Positions 34,012-42,582 of a stretch of 64,000 bases of DNA are shown piece after piece. The stretch's first letter is position 1; each line of letters starts with the position of its first letter. The notes beneath the pieces were generated by a model, which saw only the letters and a list, made by a program, of their open reading frames with translations, did no database searches and had not been told where the DNA came from. The position numbers and the translations under genes were made by a program. The DNA is taken from positions 1-64,000 of the forward strand of contig CAIYTE010000026.1 of the NCBI GenBank assembly GCA_903929045.1, written 5' to 3'. This DNA comes from an uncultured Hyphomicrobiales bacterium (GTDB lineage Bacteria; Pseudomonadota; Alphaproteobacteria; Rhizobiales; Xanthobacteraceae).

Positions 34012-34851
34012 GTGGAGCTCAATGTCGGCTATGAGTTGATTTACGACCTGCCGCAGCCGACACCAATGTTGCTGGTGCTGCATATTCATTACACCCGCGC
34101 TTCCGACATTCTTGTTCCCGACCACATCATCACCGATCCGCCGGTTCCGCTGTCCGCCTATCGGGATGGCTTCGGCAACTGGTGCAGCAGGCTGACCGCG
34201 CCGAAAGGCCGCTTCCGGATCGCCAGCAACGCCAAAGTGCGCGATACCGGCAAGCCCGACAGCGTCGTGAAGACCGCGCAACAGCACGCAATCGAGGAAT
34301 TGCCGGAAGAAGCCTTGGTGTTTCTGCTGGCAAGCCGTTACTGCGATACTGAGAAACTGTCGCAGGTGGCGTGGGATCTGTTCGGCAAGACCAAGCCGGG
34401 CTGGGCGCGCGTGCAGGCGATCTGCGATTACGTCCACAATCACATCAAGTTCAATTATCAGGACGCCAACCCGACGCGCACCGCATCGGAAGCATTTCAG
34501 GAAAAGCGCGGCGTGTGCCGCGATTTCACCCATCTGGCGATTTCATTCTGCCGCGCCATGAATATTCCGGCACGGTACTGCACCGGCTATCTTAGCGATA
34601 TCGGTACGCCGAAGCCCTGGGCGGTCGGCGATTTCGCCGCCTGGTTCGAGGCTTATATCGGCGGGCGCTGGCAGATGTTCGATCCGCGCAACAATACGCC
34701 GCGTATCGGGCGCGTGCTGATGGCGCGGGGCCGCGATGCCATCGACGTCGCGATCACGACGACGTTCGGTCAGAACAATCTGTCCAAATTCACGGTGATT
34801 ACGGAAGAAGCCGTGAAGGGCAAGCCTGCGCAGCCTGCCAAGGCTCTCTGA
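34012..34851 (+). CDS. Transglutaminase-like superfamily protein
   Basis: A 279-residue protein of the bacterial transglutaminase/protease-like family. The start is GTG 34012, with AAAGGA upstream; the nearby ATG at 34007 is out of frame. An N-terminal beta-rich domain (about 1-110) precedes the core, which has the catalytic Cys169 in KRGVCRDFTHLAISFCRA and Asp224 in MFDPRNN. At the spot where a catalytic His normally occurs (HAW-E) the sequence reads GDFAAWFEAY, so Ala210 takes its place. Activity is therefore uncertain. It is cytosolic by sequence, with no signal peptide, and convergent with pheA. Confidence 0.82.
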   Translation: MELNVGYELIYDLPQPTPMLLVLHIHYTRASDILVPDHIITDPPVPLSAYRDGFGNWCSRLTAPKGRFRIASNAKVRDTGKPDSVVKTAQQHAIEELPEEALVFLLASRYCDTEKLSQVAWDLFGKTKPGWARVQAICDYVHNHIKFNYQDANPTRTASEAFQEKRGVCRDFTHLAISFCRAMNIPARYCTGYLSDIGTPKPWAVGDFAAWFEAYIGGRWQMFDPRNNTPRIGRVLMARGRDAIDVAITTTFGQNNLSKFTVITEEAVKGKPAQPAKAL

Positions 34852-34860
34852 CGGCTTGGC

Positions 34861-35718
34861 TCAGCTCTTGTTCAGCTTCTTGCGGAACGGATGCGCCGGG
34901 TAAACGCCGAGAATGCGCAACGTGCCCTTCTGGCAAACGAAGTCGAGTTCTTCCAGCGCCAGTTGCAGGCCGCGGTCCGATGGGTGGCCTTCGACGTCCG
35001 CATAGAACTGCGTCGCCGAGAAGCTGCCGCCGACCATGTAGCTTTCCAGTTTGGTCATGTTGATGCCGTTGGTGGCAAAGCCGCCGAGCGCCTTGTACAG
35101 CGCGGCCGGAATATTGCGCACCTGAAAGATGAAAGTCGTGACGACCTTGCCGCGGTTCGGCTTGGCGTCCTGCTTCTTCGGCGACAGGACGATAAAGCGC
35201 GTGGTGTTGTGCTTCTCGTCCTCGATATCGCGGGCGAGCACCTTCAGGCCGTAGATCTTGCCGGCCAGAGCAGTCGCGATCGAGGCGCGCGTCTTGTCGT
35301 TGGCCTCGGCCACCTCGCGCGCGGAGCCTGCGGTGTCCGCGGCGACAATGGCCTTCAGTTTGGCCGAACGGATCAGCTTGCGGCACTGGCCGAGCGCGTG
35401 AACGTGGCTCTCGACCGTCTTGATGGTCTTGAGACTCGCGCCCTTCACCGCCAGCAACTGATGATGCACCGGCATGAAGTGTTCGCCGATGATGTGCAGC
35501 TTGGCGGTCGGCATCAGGTGATGAATGTCGGCGACGCGGCCGGCGACCGAATTCTCGATCGGGATCATGCCGAGATCGACCTTGCCGCTGGTGATGGCGG
35601 CAAAGCAGTCCTCGAACGTCGCGCCTGGCACGGCTTCGTAGGACGGATAGGCTTGCTGGCAGGCGATGTGTGAATTCGCGCCGAGTTCGCCCTGGAAAAT
35701 GATTTTCTTTTTCGCCAT
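34861..35718 (-). CDS. pheA: Prephenate dehydratase
   Basis: Converts prephenate to phenylpyruvate in phenylalanine synthesis. The 285-residue monofunctional enzyme starts MAKKKIIFQGELGANSHIAC. It shows DLGMIPIENSVAGRVADIHH, the catalytic Thr in HNTTRFIVL, and a C-terminal ACT domain (VTTFIFQVRNIPAALYKAL..., INMTKLESYMV) that senses phenylalanine; the usual ESRP is ESYM. No chorismate mutase domain is fused. ATG 35718 gives normal family length; the longer frame to 35772 is not needed. It follows kdsB after 55 bases, a pairing often seen in Rhizobiales, so co-transcription is likely. Confidence 0.95.
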   Translation of the reverse strand: MAKKKIIFQGELGANSHIACQQAYPSYEAVPGATFEDCFAAITSGKVDLGMIPIENSVAGRVADIHHLMPTAKLHIIGEHFMPVHHQLLAVKGASLKTIKTVESHVHALGQCRKLIRSAKLKAIVAADTAGSAREVAEANDKTRASIATALAGKIYGLKVLARDIEDEKHNTTRFIVLSPKKQDAKPNRGKVVTTFIFQVRNIPAALYKALGGFATNGINMTKLESYMVGGSFSATQFYADVEGHPSDRGLQLALEELDFVCQKGTLRILGVYPAHPFRKKLNKS

Positions 35719-35773
35719 CGCTTTGGTCCAAATCGCTGTCGCGGAAATCCTTGCGCCGTCCGTGCGCCTCAAG

Positions 35774-36502
35774 TCAATCGCCGAGCATCTTGCGCGCTTT
35801 GGCCAGTTCTTCCGGCGTATCGACGCCGAGCGGCACGCTGTTCACGATGACGGCGTCGATGCGCATGCCGGCGTCGAGCGCGCGGAGCTGTTCGAGCCGC
35901 TCACGCTGTTCGTTGGCTGACGGCGGCAGCTTGACGAACCGGGCGAGCGCCGCGCGCCGGTAAGCATAGAGCCCGATGTGGTGATAGTGCGGGCCGGGGC
36001 CGGTGGCGTCGGCCCGGGTAAAGGTCGCCGCGTGCAGCCGGTCCGGCGCGATCAAGGAGCCGACGGCTTTGACGATGTTCGGGTTGGTGCGCTCGGCCGG
36101 ATCTGTGATGACAGCGGCCAAGGTCGCGATATCGACCGTGGGGTCGGCGAGGGGGCCGAGCGAGGCGCGGATATCGGCGGGGTCGACGGTCGGCAGGTCG
36201 CCCTGGACGTTGACCACCAGTTCGACCTGATGTTCAGGATCGATCTCCTCGAGCGCCTCGTAAATCCGGTCCGAGCCGGACGGGTGCCCGGCGCTCGTCA
36301 TGACCGCCCGGCCGCCGGACTTTTCCACCGCCGTTTGCACCGCCTCGGAATCAGTGGCGACGACGGCCTCGCCGATGCCGGCGGCTTCCGCGCGGCGCAG
36401 CACCTGGACGATCATCGGCAAGCCGTTGATATCGGCCAGCGGTTTGCCGGGCAGGCGGGTCGAGGCCATGCGGGCCGGTATGAGGATGATGGTTTTCGGC
36501 AT
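35774..36502 (-). CDS. kdsB: 3-deoxy-manno-octulosonate cytidylyltransferase
   Basis: Activates KDO as CMP-KDO for lipopolysaccharide inner-core synthesis. The 242-residue protein has the nucleotidyltransferase opening [21 protein letters not shown], the ATDSEAVQ strand, [20 protein letters not shown] with its metal-binding Asp, and [13 protein letters not shown], all standard for KdsB. Length is normal. It is divergent from the cycM-type cytochrome gene across 145 bases, and upstream of pheA on the minus strand. Confidence 0.96.
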   Translation of the reverse strand: MPKTIILIPARMASTRLPGKPLADINGLPMIVQVLRRAEAAGIGEAVVATDSEAVQTAVEKSGGRAVMTSAGHPSGSDRIYEALEEIDPEHQVELVVNVQGDLPTVDPADIRASLGPLADPTVDIATLAAVITDPAERTNPNIVKAVGSLIAPDRLHAATFTRADATGPGPHYHHIGLYAYRRAALARFVKLPPSANEQRERLEQLRALDAGMRIDAVIVNSVPLGVDTPEELAKARKMLGD

Positions 36503-36647
36503 GGGTAGGAGCGGTTTTTAGCCGTTGGACAATACGAATGTCGGCATCACATGCGCGCTTATACGGGTTGCCAGTAAAGGGGCAAACCGGTATCTCTCCC
36601 ATTGAAATCCCGCCTGTTTCTGCCCCTCCTTGGGAGCTGCAATTCCG

Positions 36648-37259
36648 ATGAATTCCTTCGAGCTCAATAAAGTCCTCGGCGCCATCCTGGCCACGTGCTT
36701 GATCCTGCTGTCGCTGAATATCGGCGCGGGCGCGCTGTTTAACCCGGCCAAGCCCGCCAAGCCGGGCTACGAAATCGCGGTCAAGGAAACGGGCGGCGAA
36801 AAAGCCGGCGGAGCGAAGGAAGCAGAGCAACCAATCGAGACTCTGCTCGCCGCGGCGTCGGCGGAAAAGGGCGAAGCCACCGCCAAGCAGTGCCAGGCCT
36901 GTCACACTTTCGAGAAGGGCGGCCCGAACCGCGTCGGCCCGAACCTCTGGAACGTCGTCAACCGTCCGCGTGCCTCGGAAGCCGGCTTCAACTATTCGGC
37001 CGGCATGAAGGCCAAGGGCGGCAACTGGAGCTTCGACGAGCTCAACAAGTTCCTGACCAATCCGCGCGGCTATATCACCGGCACCAACATGACCTTCGCT
37101 GGCCTCTCCCGCGAGACGCAACGTGCTGATGTCATTGCATTTTTGGCCAAGCACGCGGACAGCCCGGTGCCGATGCCGAAGGCCGCCGATGCGGGCGCCA
37201 AGCCCGCCGATGCTCCGAAGGCTGCCGCCCCCACGGCGCCGCCGGCAGCTAAAAAATAA
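36648..37259 (+). CDS. cycM: Membrane-anchored class I cytochrome c (CycM/c552-like)
   Basis: An electron carrier tethered to the periplasmic face of the inner membrane, typically linking the bc1 complex to cytochrome oxidase. The N-terminus MNSFELNKVLGAILATCLILL is a non-cleaved anchor. A linker rich in Lys/Glu/Gly follows, then the heme-binding Cys82-Gln-Ala-Cys-His86 (CQACH) and the axial Met in GTNMTFAG. The C-terminus is a Pro/Ala/Lys tail. The 203-residue length suits the CycM group. It is divergent from kdsB and followed by a strong terminator. The symbol follows the rhizobial name. Confidence 0.92.
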   Translation: MNSFELNKVLGAILATCLILLSLNIGAGALFNPAKPAKPGYEIAVKETGGEKAGGAKEAEQPIETLLAAASAEKGEATAKQCQACHTFEKGGPNRVGPNLWNVVNRPRASEAGFNYSAGMKAKGGNWSFDELNKFLTNPRGYITGTNMTFAGLSRETQRADVIAFLAKHADSPVPMPKAADAGAKPADAPKAAAPTAPPAAKK

Positions 37260-37284
37260 GAAATTCCAATGCTTTAGCGATTTG

Positions 37285-37317
37285 ACGGCCGGGCTTGAAG
37301 CCCGGCCGTTTTGCTTT
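37285..37317 (+). terminator. Rho-independent terminator of cycM
   Basis: ACGGCCGGGC (37285-37294) and GCCCGGCCGT (37300-37309) form a perfect 10-base stem with a TTGAA loop, followed by TTTGCTTTT. Confidence 0.9.
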
Positions 37318-37458
37318 TGGGCGCACGCCTTATTCGGAAATCAGCGGGTCATGCGGCTTCTCGGCGCTTTGCGGGGGCCGGAAAACCGACATAATCCCCC
37401 CGGAATCGCTTGGTATCGAAACGTATTACCTGCCGCTTATTTCCCCTCGGAGCTGTCC

Positions 37459-39348
37459 ATGCCATTGACCCGCCGATCCGTCCTGCGCGCCACTGCGGCC
37501 ACTCTGGCGGCTCCGGCGCTGGGAGGGGTCGGGGTCGCAGGCCTCATTGGCCCGGCGACGGCGCAGGAGAAGGTCTGGAAGCACGCCCTGTCCTTGTTCG
37601 GTGACGTGAAGTATCCGGCCGACTTCAAAAATTTCGACTACGTCAATCCGCAGGCGCCACAGGGTGGGGTCTTGCGCAGCATCGCCGTCGGCACCTTTGA
37701 CAATTTCAACTCGGTCATCACCGGTGTGAAGGGCAATCTGGCGGAAGGCATCGAACTGGTGACCGAGACGTTGATGGCGCGCTCGCTCGACGAAGTATCG
37801 ACCGAATACGGCCTGCTTGCCGAAGCGGTCAGTTTCCCCGCCGATTTTTCATCTGCAACCTACCGTCTCAACGCCAGGGCCAAGTGGCACGATGGCAAGC
37901 CGGTGACGCCGGATGACGTCATCTTCTCGTTCGACGCCTTCAAGACCAACAGCCCGCAGCTCGGCGCCTACTATCGCCATGTCACGAAGGCAGAAAAAAC
38001 GGGTGAGCGCGAAATCACCTTCACGTTCGATGCGCCGGGTAATCGCGAATTGCCGACGATCGTCGGTGAGCTGACGGTGCTGCCGAAGCATTGGTGGACC
38101 GGCACCGACAAGAACGGCAACAAGCGCGACATCACCGCAACGACGCTCGAGCCGCCGCTTGGTTCGGGTCAGTATCGGCTTAAGGAATTCCAGCCCGGCC
38201 GCAACATCGTCTACGAGAAAGTCGGCGCTTACTGGGGCAAGGATCTCAACGTCAACGTCGGCACCAATAATTTCACCCAGATGCGCTACGAGTATTTTCG
38301 CGACTACACCGTCGCGCTTGAAGCCTTCAAAGGCGATCAGGTCGACTGGCGGCTCGAGAACAGCGCCAAGGACTGGGCGACCTCGTACGATTTCCCGGCC
38401 ATTCAGCAGAAGAGAGCGCTCAAGGAAGAATTTCCGTCTTCCTCGTCGGGCATCATGCAATGTTTTGCCTTCAATATTCGTCGTGACAAATTCAAGGACG
38501 CGCGGTTGCGGCGCGCTTTTAATTTCGCCTTCGATTTTGACGAGATGAACAAGCAATTGTTCTACGGGCAGTACAAACGCATCAATAGCTACTTCTACGG
38601 TACAGATCTGGCGTCGTCTGGCGTGCCTCAGGGTGCCGAGCTGGAGATGTTGAATGACGTCCGCGCCGATGTGCCGGCGGATCTGTTCACCAAGCCTTAT
38701 ACCAATCCGCCGGGCGGCGGTCCGGATGTGCTGCGCGGCAATCAGCGCAGTGCGCTCGCGCTGTTGCGTGAGGCCGGCTATGAGATCAAGGATACGAAGC
38801 TCATCAATACCAAAACCGGCGAACGTCTCTCTGTTGAATTCCTGATCAGCCAGCCGACATTCGAGCGCGTTATTCTGTTCTACAAGCCCTCATTGGAGCG
38901 CCTTGGCATCGAGGTGATGCTGCGGACGGTCGATAGTTCGCAATATATCAATCGGTTACGGCAGCGAGACTACGATATCGTTGTCTCCTCATGGGGGCAG
39001 TCGCTGTCGCCCGGCAATGAACAACGCGGATATTGGGGGTCTCAGTCCGCGGATCAGGCAGGTTCGCGCAATTACGTCGGGATCAAGAATCCGGCGGTCG
39101 ACAAGCTGATCGAACGCGTGATTTTCGCCAAAAGCCGTGAAGAGCTGGTCGCCGCGACGCATGCTCTTGATCGCGTATTGCTGTGGAACGATTACGTCGT
39201 GCCGCAGTGGAGCTATCCGTTTCAGCGCATCGTGCGTTGGGATCGCTTCAGCCGGCCGGACACGTTGCCAAAGTATGGGGCTTCCGCTTTTCCGACGGTG
39301 TGGTGGTGGGACGCGGACAAGGCGGCGAAGGCGCCGCAGCGCTCTTGA
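37459..39348 (+). CDS. yejA: Peptide ABC transporter solute-binding protein, YejA-like, first copy
   Basis: Periplasmic receptor of a YejABEF-type oligopeptide/microcin C importer. The 629-residue protein begins MPLTRRSVLRATAATLAAPALG, a twin-arginine-type signal. The SBP_bac_5 body has HALSLFGDVKYPADFKNFDYVNPQAPQGG, which is characteristic of YejA, then KWHDGKPVTPDDVIFSFDAF, DYTVALEAFKGDQVDW and NIRRDKFKDARLRRAFNFAFDFD. It is first in the yejA-yejA-yejB-yejE-yejF run. The stop TGA overlaps the TTG start of the next gene. Confidence 0.92.
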   Translation: MPLTRRSVLRATAATLAAPALGGVGVAGLIGPATAQEKVWKHALSLFGDVKYPADFKNFDYVNPQAPQGGVLRSIAVGTFDNFNSVITGVKGNLAEGIELVTETLMARSLDEVSTEYGLLAEAVSFPADFSSATYRLNARAKWHDGKPVTPDDVIFSFDAFKTNSPQLGAYYRHVTKAEKTGEREITFTFDAPGNRELPTIVGELTVLPKHWWTGTDKNGNKRDITATTLEPPLGSGQYRLKEFQPGRNIVYEKVGAYWGKDLNVNVGTNNFTQMRYEYFRDYTVALEAFKGDQVDWRLENSAKDWATSYDFPAIQQKRALKEEFPSSSSGIMQCFAFNIRRDKFKDARLRRAFNFAFDFDEMNKQLFYGQYKRINSYFYGTDLASSGVPQGAELEMLNDVRADVPADLFTKPYTNPPGGGPDVLRGNQRSALALLREAGYEIKDTKLINTKTGERLSVEFLISQPTFERVILFYKPSLERLGIEVMLRTVDSSQYINRLRQRDYDIVVSSWGQSLSPGNEQRGYWGSQSADQAGSRNYVGIKNPAVDKLIERVIFAKSREELVAATHALDRVLLWNDYVVPQWSYPFQRIVRWDRFSRPDTLPKYGASAFPTVWWWDADKAAKAPQRS

Positions 39349-41204
39349 TTACGCGCCGTAACGCTCTGCTTCTCTCGGCTGGTGCTGTCGCTGCGGCAAA
39401 GTTCGCACCGCAAGCGCAAGCCCAGGTGCCGGAAGGCGTCGAGCGCCACGGCATGTCGGCCTTCGGCGACCTCAACTATCCGGCGGACTTCAAGAACTTC
39501 GCATACGTCAATCCGGATGCGCCGAAAGGCGGCTCGTATTCCGAATGTATTTCGAGCCGCGGCTACAACGGCTCGTTCCTGACCTTCAATTCGCTGAACT
39601 CGTACATCCTCAAAGGCGAGGGCGTGTTTGGCATGGACCGGACTTTCGCGACACTGATGGCAGGGTCCGGCGACGAGCCCGACGCGCTTTACGCTTACGC
39701 GGCGCGTGGCGTTACGGTCAGCGACAACGGTCTAACCTATCGTTTCAACATGCGCCGCGAGGCCCAGTTCCACGACGGCACGCCGATCATGGCGGAAGAC
39801 GTCGTCTGGTCGCTCAATACGCTGAAGGAAAAAGGCCACCCGATCATCACGCAGTTGTTGCGCGACTTCAAAGGCGCGGAAGTGATCGACGGCGCTGTGG
39901 TCGCGCGCTTTGCTGAAAAGCGCGGCCGCGACGTGCCGTTGTTTGTTGCCACGCTGCCGATTTTCTCCAAGGCCTATTACGCGAAGCAGGAGTTCGACCA
40001 GTCGACGCTGGATGTGCCGCTCGGCAGCGGGCCGTACAAGGTCGGCCGTGTCGATACCGGCCGCGCCATCGAGTTCGAGCGGGTCAAGAACTGGTGGGGC
40101 GCCGATCTGCCGGTGGCGAAGGGTTTCAACAACTTCGACACCATCCGCTATGAATATTACCGCGATCGTGAAGTCGCCTTCGTCGGCTTCACCGCGCGCA
40201 ATTACATCTTCCGCGAAGAGTTCACCTCCCGTACCTGGGCGACACGCTACGATTTTCCGGCGTTCAAGGATGGCCGCGTCAAACGCGACGTCATTCCCGA
40301 CGATACGCCGTCCGGCGCGCAGGGCTGGTTCATGAATATCCGGCGCGAGCAGTTCAAGGACCGCCGCGTGCGCGAGGCGATGATCGACGCCTTCGATTTC
40401 GAATGGACCAACAAGAACCTGATGTACGGTTCGTACGACCGCACCCATTCGGTGTTCCAGAACTCGCCGCTGATGGCCAAGGGCAAGCCAGACGCCGCCG
40501 AGATCGCGCTGCTGGAGCCGTTCCGCGGCAAGGTGCCGGACGAGGTGTTCGGCGAGGCCTATCTGCCGCCGGTCACGGACGCCAGCGGACAGGACCGGCG
40601 GGCGTTGCGCATGGCGCAGCAGCTTCTGACTGACGCCGGCTGCGTGCTGAAGGACGGCAAGCGCATGATGGCGAGCGGCAAGCCTCTCGTCGTCGAATTC
40701 CTGCTCGACGAGCCGACCTTCACGCCGCACCACCAGACCTTCATCAAGAACCTCACCACGCTCGGTATCGAGGCGACGCTGCGGGTTGTCGACCCGGTGC
40801 AGTACCGCAAGCGTGTCGACGATTTCGATTTCGACGTCACGGTGGACCGCTTCAGCTTCTCGGCGACGCCGGGCGACTCGCTGCGCAACTATTTCTCCTC
40901 GCAGGCGGCGGCGATCAAAGGTTCGCTCAATCATGCCGGTATCGCTGATCCGGTGGTGGATGCGCTGGTCGATATCGTCATCGCCGCCAAGACACGGGAT
41001 GAGCTGACGGTCGCCTGCAAGGCTTTGGATCGCGTGATCCGCGCCGGGCGCTACTGGGTGCCGCACTGGTACAAAGGGTCGCACTGGATCGCCTACTGGG
41101 ACGTTTTCGCGCGGCCGCAGGGCAAGCCGCGCTATTCCCGCGGCATCCCGGACACGTGGTGGCTCGATAAGGACAAGGCGGCGAGGCCGGAACAGAAGGG
41201 GTGA
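39345..41204 (+). CDS. yejA: Peptide ABC transporter solute-binding protein, YejA-like, second copy
   Basis: Tandem paralogue of the preceding gene. The only sensible start is TTG 39345, which overlaps the upstream stop as TTGA. It gives a short Tat-like signal (ITRRNALLLSAGAVAAA) followed at once by the YejA mature motif HGMSAFGDLNYPADFKNFAYVNPDAPKGG. Later motifs are AQFHDGTPIMAEDVVWSLNTL, RDREVAFVGFTARNY and NIRREQFKDRRVREAMIDAFDFE. The product is 619 residues. The overlap means translation probably depends on ribosomes finishing the first receptor. Two receptors on one permease suggest a widened peptide range (inference). Confidence 0.9.
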   Translation: MITRRNALLLSAGAVAAAKFAPQAQAQVPEGVERHGMSAFGDLNYPADFKNFAYVNPDAPKGGSYSECISSRGYNGSFLTFNSLNSYILKGEGVFGMDRTFATLMAGSGDEPDALYAYAARGVTVSDNGLTYRFNMRREAQFHDGTPIMAEDVVWSLNTLKEKGHPIITQLLRDFKGAEVIDGAVVARFAEKRGRDVPLFVATLPIFSKAYYAKQEFDQSTLDVPLGSGPYKVGRVDTGRAIEFERVKNWWGADLPVAKGFNNFDTIRYEYYRDREVAFVGFTARNYIFREEFTSRTWATRYDFPAFKDGRVKRDVIPDDTPSGAQGWFMNIRREQFKDRRVREAMIDAFDFEWTNKNLMYGSYDRTHSVFQNSPLMAKGKPDAAEIALLEPFRGKVPDEVFGEAYLPPVTDASGQDRRALRMAQQLLTDAGCVLKDGKRMMASGKPLVVEFLLDEPTFTPHHQTFIKNLTTLGIEATLRVVDPVQYRKRVDDFDFDVTVDRFSFSATPGDSLRNYFSSQAAAIKGSLNHAGIADPVVDALVDIVIAAKTRDELTVACKALDRVIRAGRYWVPHWYKGSHWIAYWDVFARPQGKPRYSRGIPDTWWLDKDKAARPEQKG

Positions 41205-41221
41205 TGCATGCTTCTCGTCCG

Positions 41222-41323
41222 GTCATTCCGGGGCGGTGCGCAGCACCGAACCCGGAATCCAGAGATGACGCTGTTGTGCTCTGGATTCCGGGTCCGCCGC
41301 TTTCGCGGCGTCCCGGAATGACG
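41222..41323. repeat. Paired-hairpin intergenic repeat, copy 5
   Basis: GTCATTCCGGGGCGGTGCG...CCCGGAATCCAGAG and CTCTGGATTCCGGG...TCCCGGAATGACG face each other. It lies inside the yej operon between yejA copy 2 and yejB. Confidence 0.88.
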
Positions 41324-41336
41324 TAGTGAGGGATTC

Positions 41337-42449
41337 ATGACCGCCTACATCATCCGCCGCGTTCTGTTCATGATCCCGACCATGCTCGGCATCATGCTGG
41401 TGGCCTTCGTCGTCGTGCAGTTCGCGCCCGGCGGCCCGGTGGAGCAGGTGATTGCCAAGCTCTCCGGCTCCGACACCGGCGCGACCTCGCGCATTTCCGG
41501 CGGCGGCAGCGATTTCGGCAATCGCGGTACAGTGCAGGGCGGCTCGGGCGTCGATGCCGCCAGTTCCAAATACCGCGGCGCGCAGGGCCTCGATCCTGAA
41601 TTCATCAAGAAGCTCGAGGTGCAATTCGGCTTCGACAAGCCGGCGCCGGAGCGCTTCGCGCTGATGCTGTGGAATTACGCGCGCTTCGATTTCGGCAAGA
41701 GCTATTTCCGCTACGTCAGCGTGCTGCAACTGATCAAGGAGAAGCTGCCGGTGTCGATGTCGCTCGGCATCACCATGACGCTGCTGACCTACCTCATTTC
41801 GATTCCGCTGGGCATCAAGAAGGCGGTCGAGGACGGCACGCCGTTCGACACCTGGACGTCGAGCCTGATCATCGTCGGCTATGCAATTCCTGGATTCTTG
41901 TTCGCCATCCTGCTCATCATCCTGTTCGCCGGCGGCTCGTTCTTCGACTGGTTTCCGCTGCGCGGCCTGTTCTCGGATAGCTGGTCGCAGCTGAACTGGT
42001 TTCAGAAGATCGCTGACTTCATCTGGCACATGACGCTGCCGGTGCTGGCGATGGGCCTCTCCGCATTCGCGACGATGACGCTGCTGACCAAGAACTCGTT
42101 TCTCGAGGAAATCCGCAAGCAATATGTGCTGACGGCGCGGGCCAAGGGCTGCTCGTCGCGGCAAGTGCTGTACGGCCACGTCTTCCGCAATGCCATGCTG
42201 ATCGTGATCGCCGGTTTCCCGTCGGCTTTCGTGCATGCCTTCTTCACCGGCTCGCTGCTGATCGAGACAATCTTCTCGCTCGACGGCCTCGGCCTGCTCG
42301 GCTTTGAAAGCGTACTCAACCGCGATTATCCGGTGGTGTTCGCGACGCTCTACATCTTCTCGCTCATCGGTGTGGTCGTAAACCTGGTTTCCGATCTTGC
42401 CTATACGTGGATCGATCCGCGCATCGACTTCGAGTCGCGGGAGGTCTGA
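41337..42449 (+). CDS. yejB: Peptide ABC transporter permease YejB
   Basis: Inner-membrane permease of 370 residues with the DppB/YejB pattern. The N-terminal helix is [21 protein letters not shown], with [10 protein letters not shown] just after it. A periplasmic insert of about 80 residues (rich in Ser/Gly) comes next, then five further membrane segments. The BPD signature loop is [22 protein letters not shown]. The end is [21 protein letters not shown], the usual permease C-terminus. GAGGG just before the ATG serves as ribosome site. The stop region GGGAGGTCTGA recurs 132 bases downstream, in front of yejE. Confidence 0.95.
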   Translation: MTAYIIRRVLFMIPTMLGIMLVAFVVVQFAPGGPVEQVIAKLSGSDTGATSRISGGGSDFGNRGTVQGGSGVDAASSKYRGAQGLDPEFIKKLEVQFGFDKPAPERFALMLWNYARFDFGKSYFRYVSVLQLIKEKLPVSMSLGITMTLLTYLISIPLGIKKAVEDGTPFDTWTSSLIIVGYAIPGFLFAILLIILFAGGSFFDWFPLRGLFSDSWSQLNWFQKIADFIWHMTLPVLAMGLSAFATMTLLTKNSFLEEIRKQYVLTARAKGCSSRQVLYGHVFRNAMLIVIAGFPSAFVHAFFTGSLLIETIFSLDGLGLLGFESVLNRDYPVVFATLYIFSLIGVVVNLVSDLAYTWIDPRIDFESREV

Positions 42450-42581
42450 TTGGTGACCGTGCGCAGTCTCTCCTTCGTCATGGCCGGACTTGTTCCGGCC
42501 ATCCACGTCTTTCTTCCGCTGCGAGCGAAAGCGTGGACCCCCGGGACAAGCCCGGGGGTGACAGAAAAGTGGGAGGTCTGA
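42439..42581. repeat. 11-bp direct repeat GGGAGGTCTGA flanking repeat copy 6
   Basis: GGGAGGTCTGA occurs at 42439-42449, as the last codons and stop of yejB, and again at 42571-42581, where its GGGAGG is the ribosome-binding site of yejE. The intervening 121 bases are a copy of the paired-hairpin repeat plus short flanks. The pattern looks like an insertion with target duplication that preserved the initiation signal; this reading is inference, the exact repeat is observed. Confidence 0.7.
42476..42563. repeat. Paired-hairpin intergenic repeat, copy 6
   Basis: GTCATGGCCGGACTTGTTCCGGCCATCCACG and CGTGGACCCCCGGGACAAGCCCGGGGGTGACA. The outer TCAT/TGACA and the complementary inner ATCCACG/CGTGGA keep the family layout with different stem sequence. 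It lies between yejB and yejE. Confidence 0.85.
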
Positions 42582-42582
42582 C

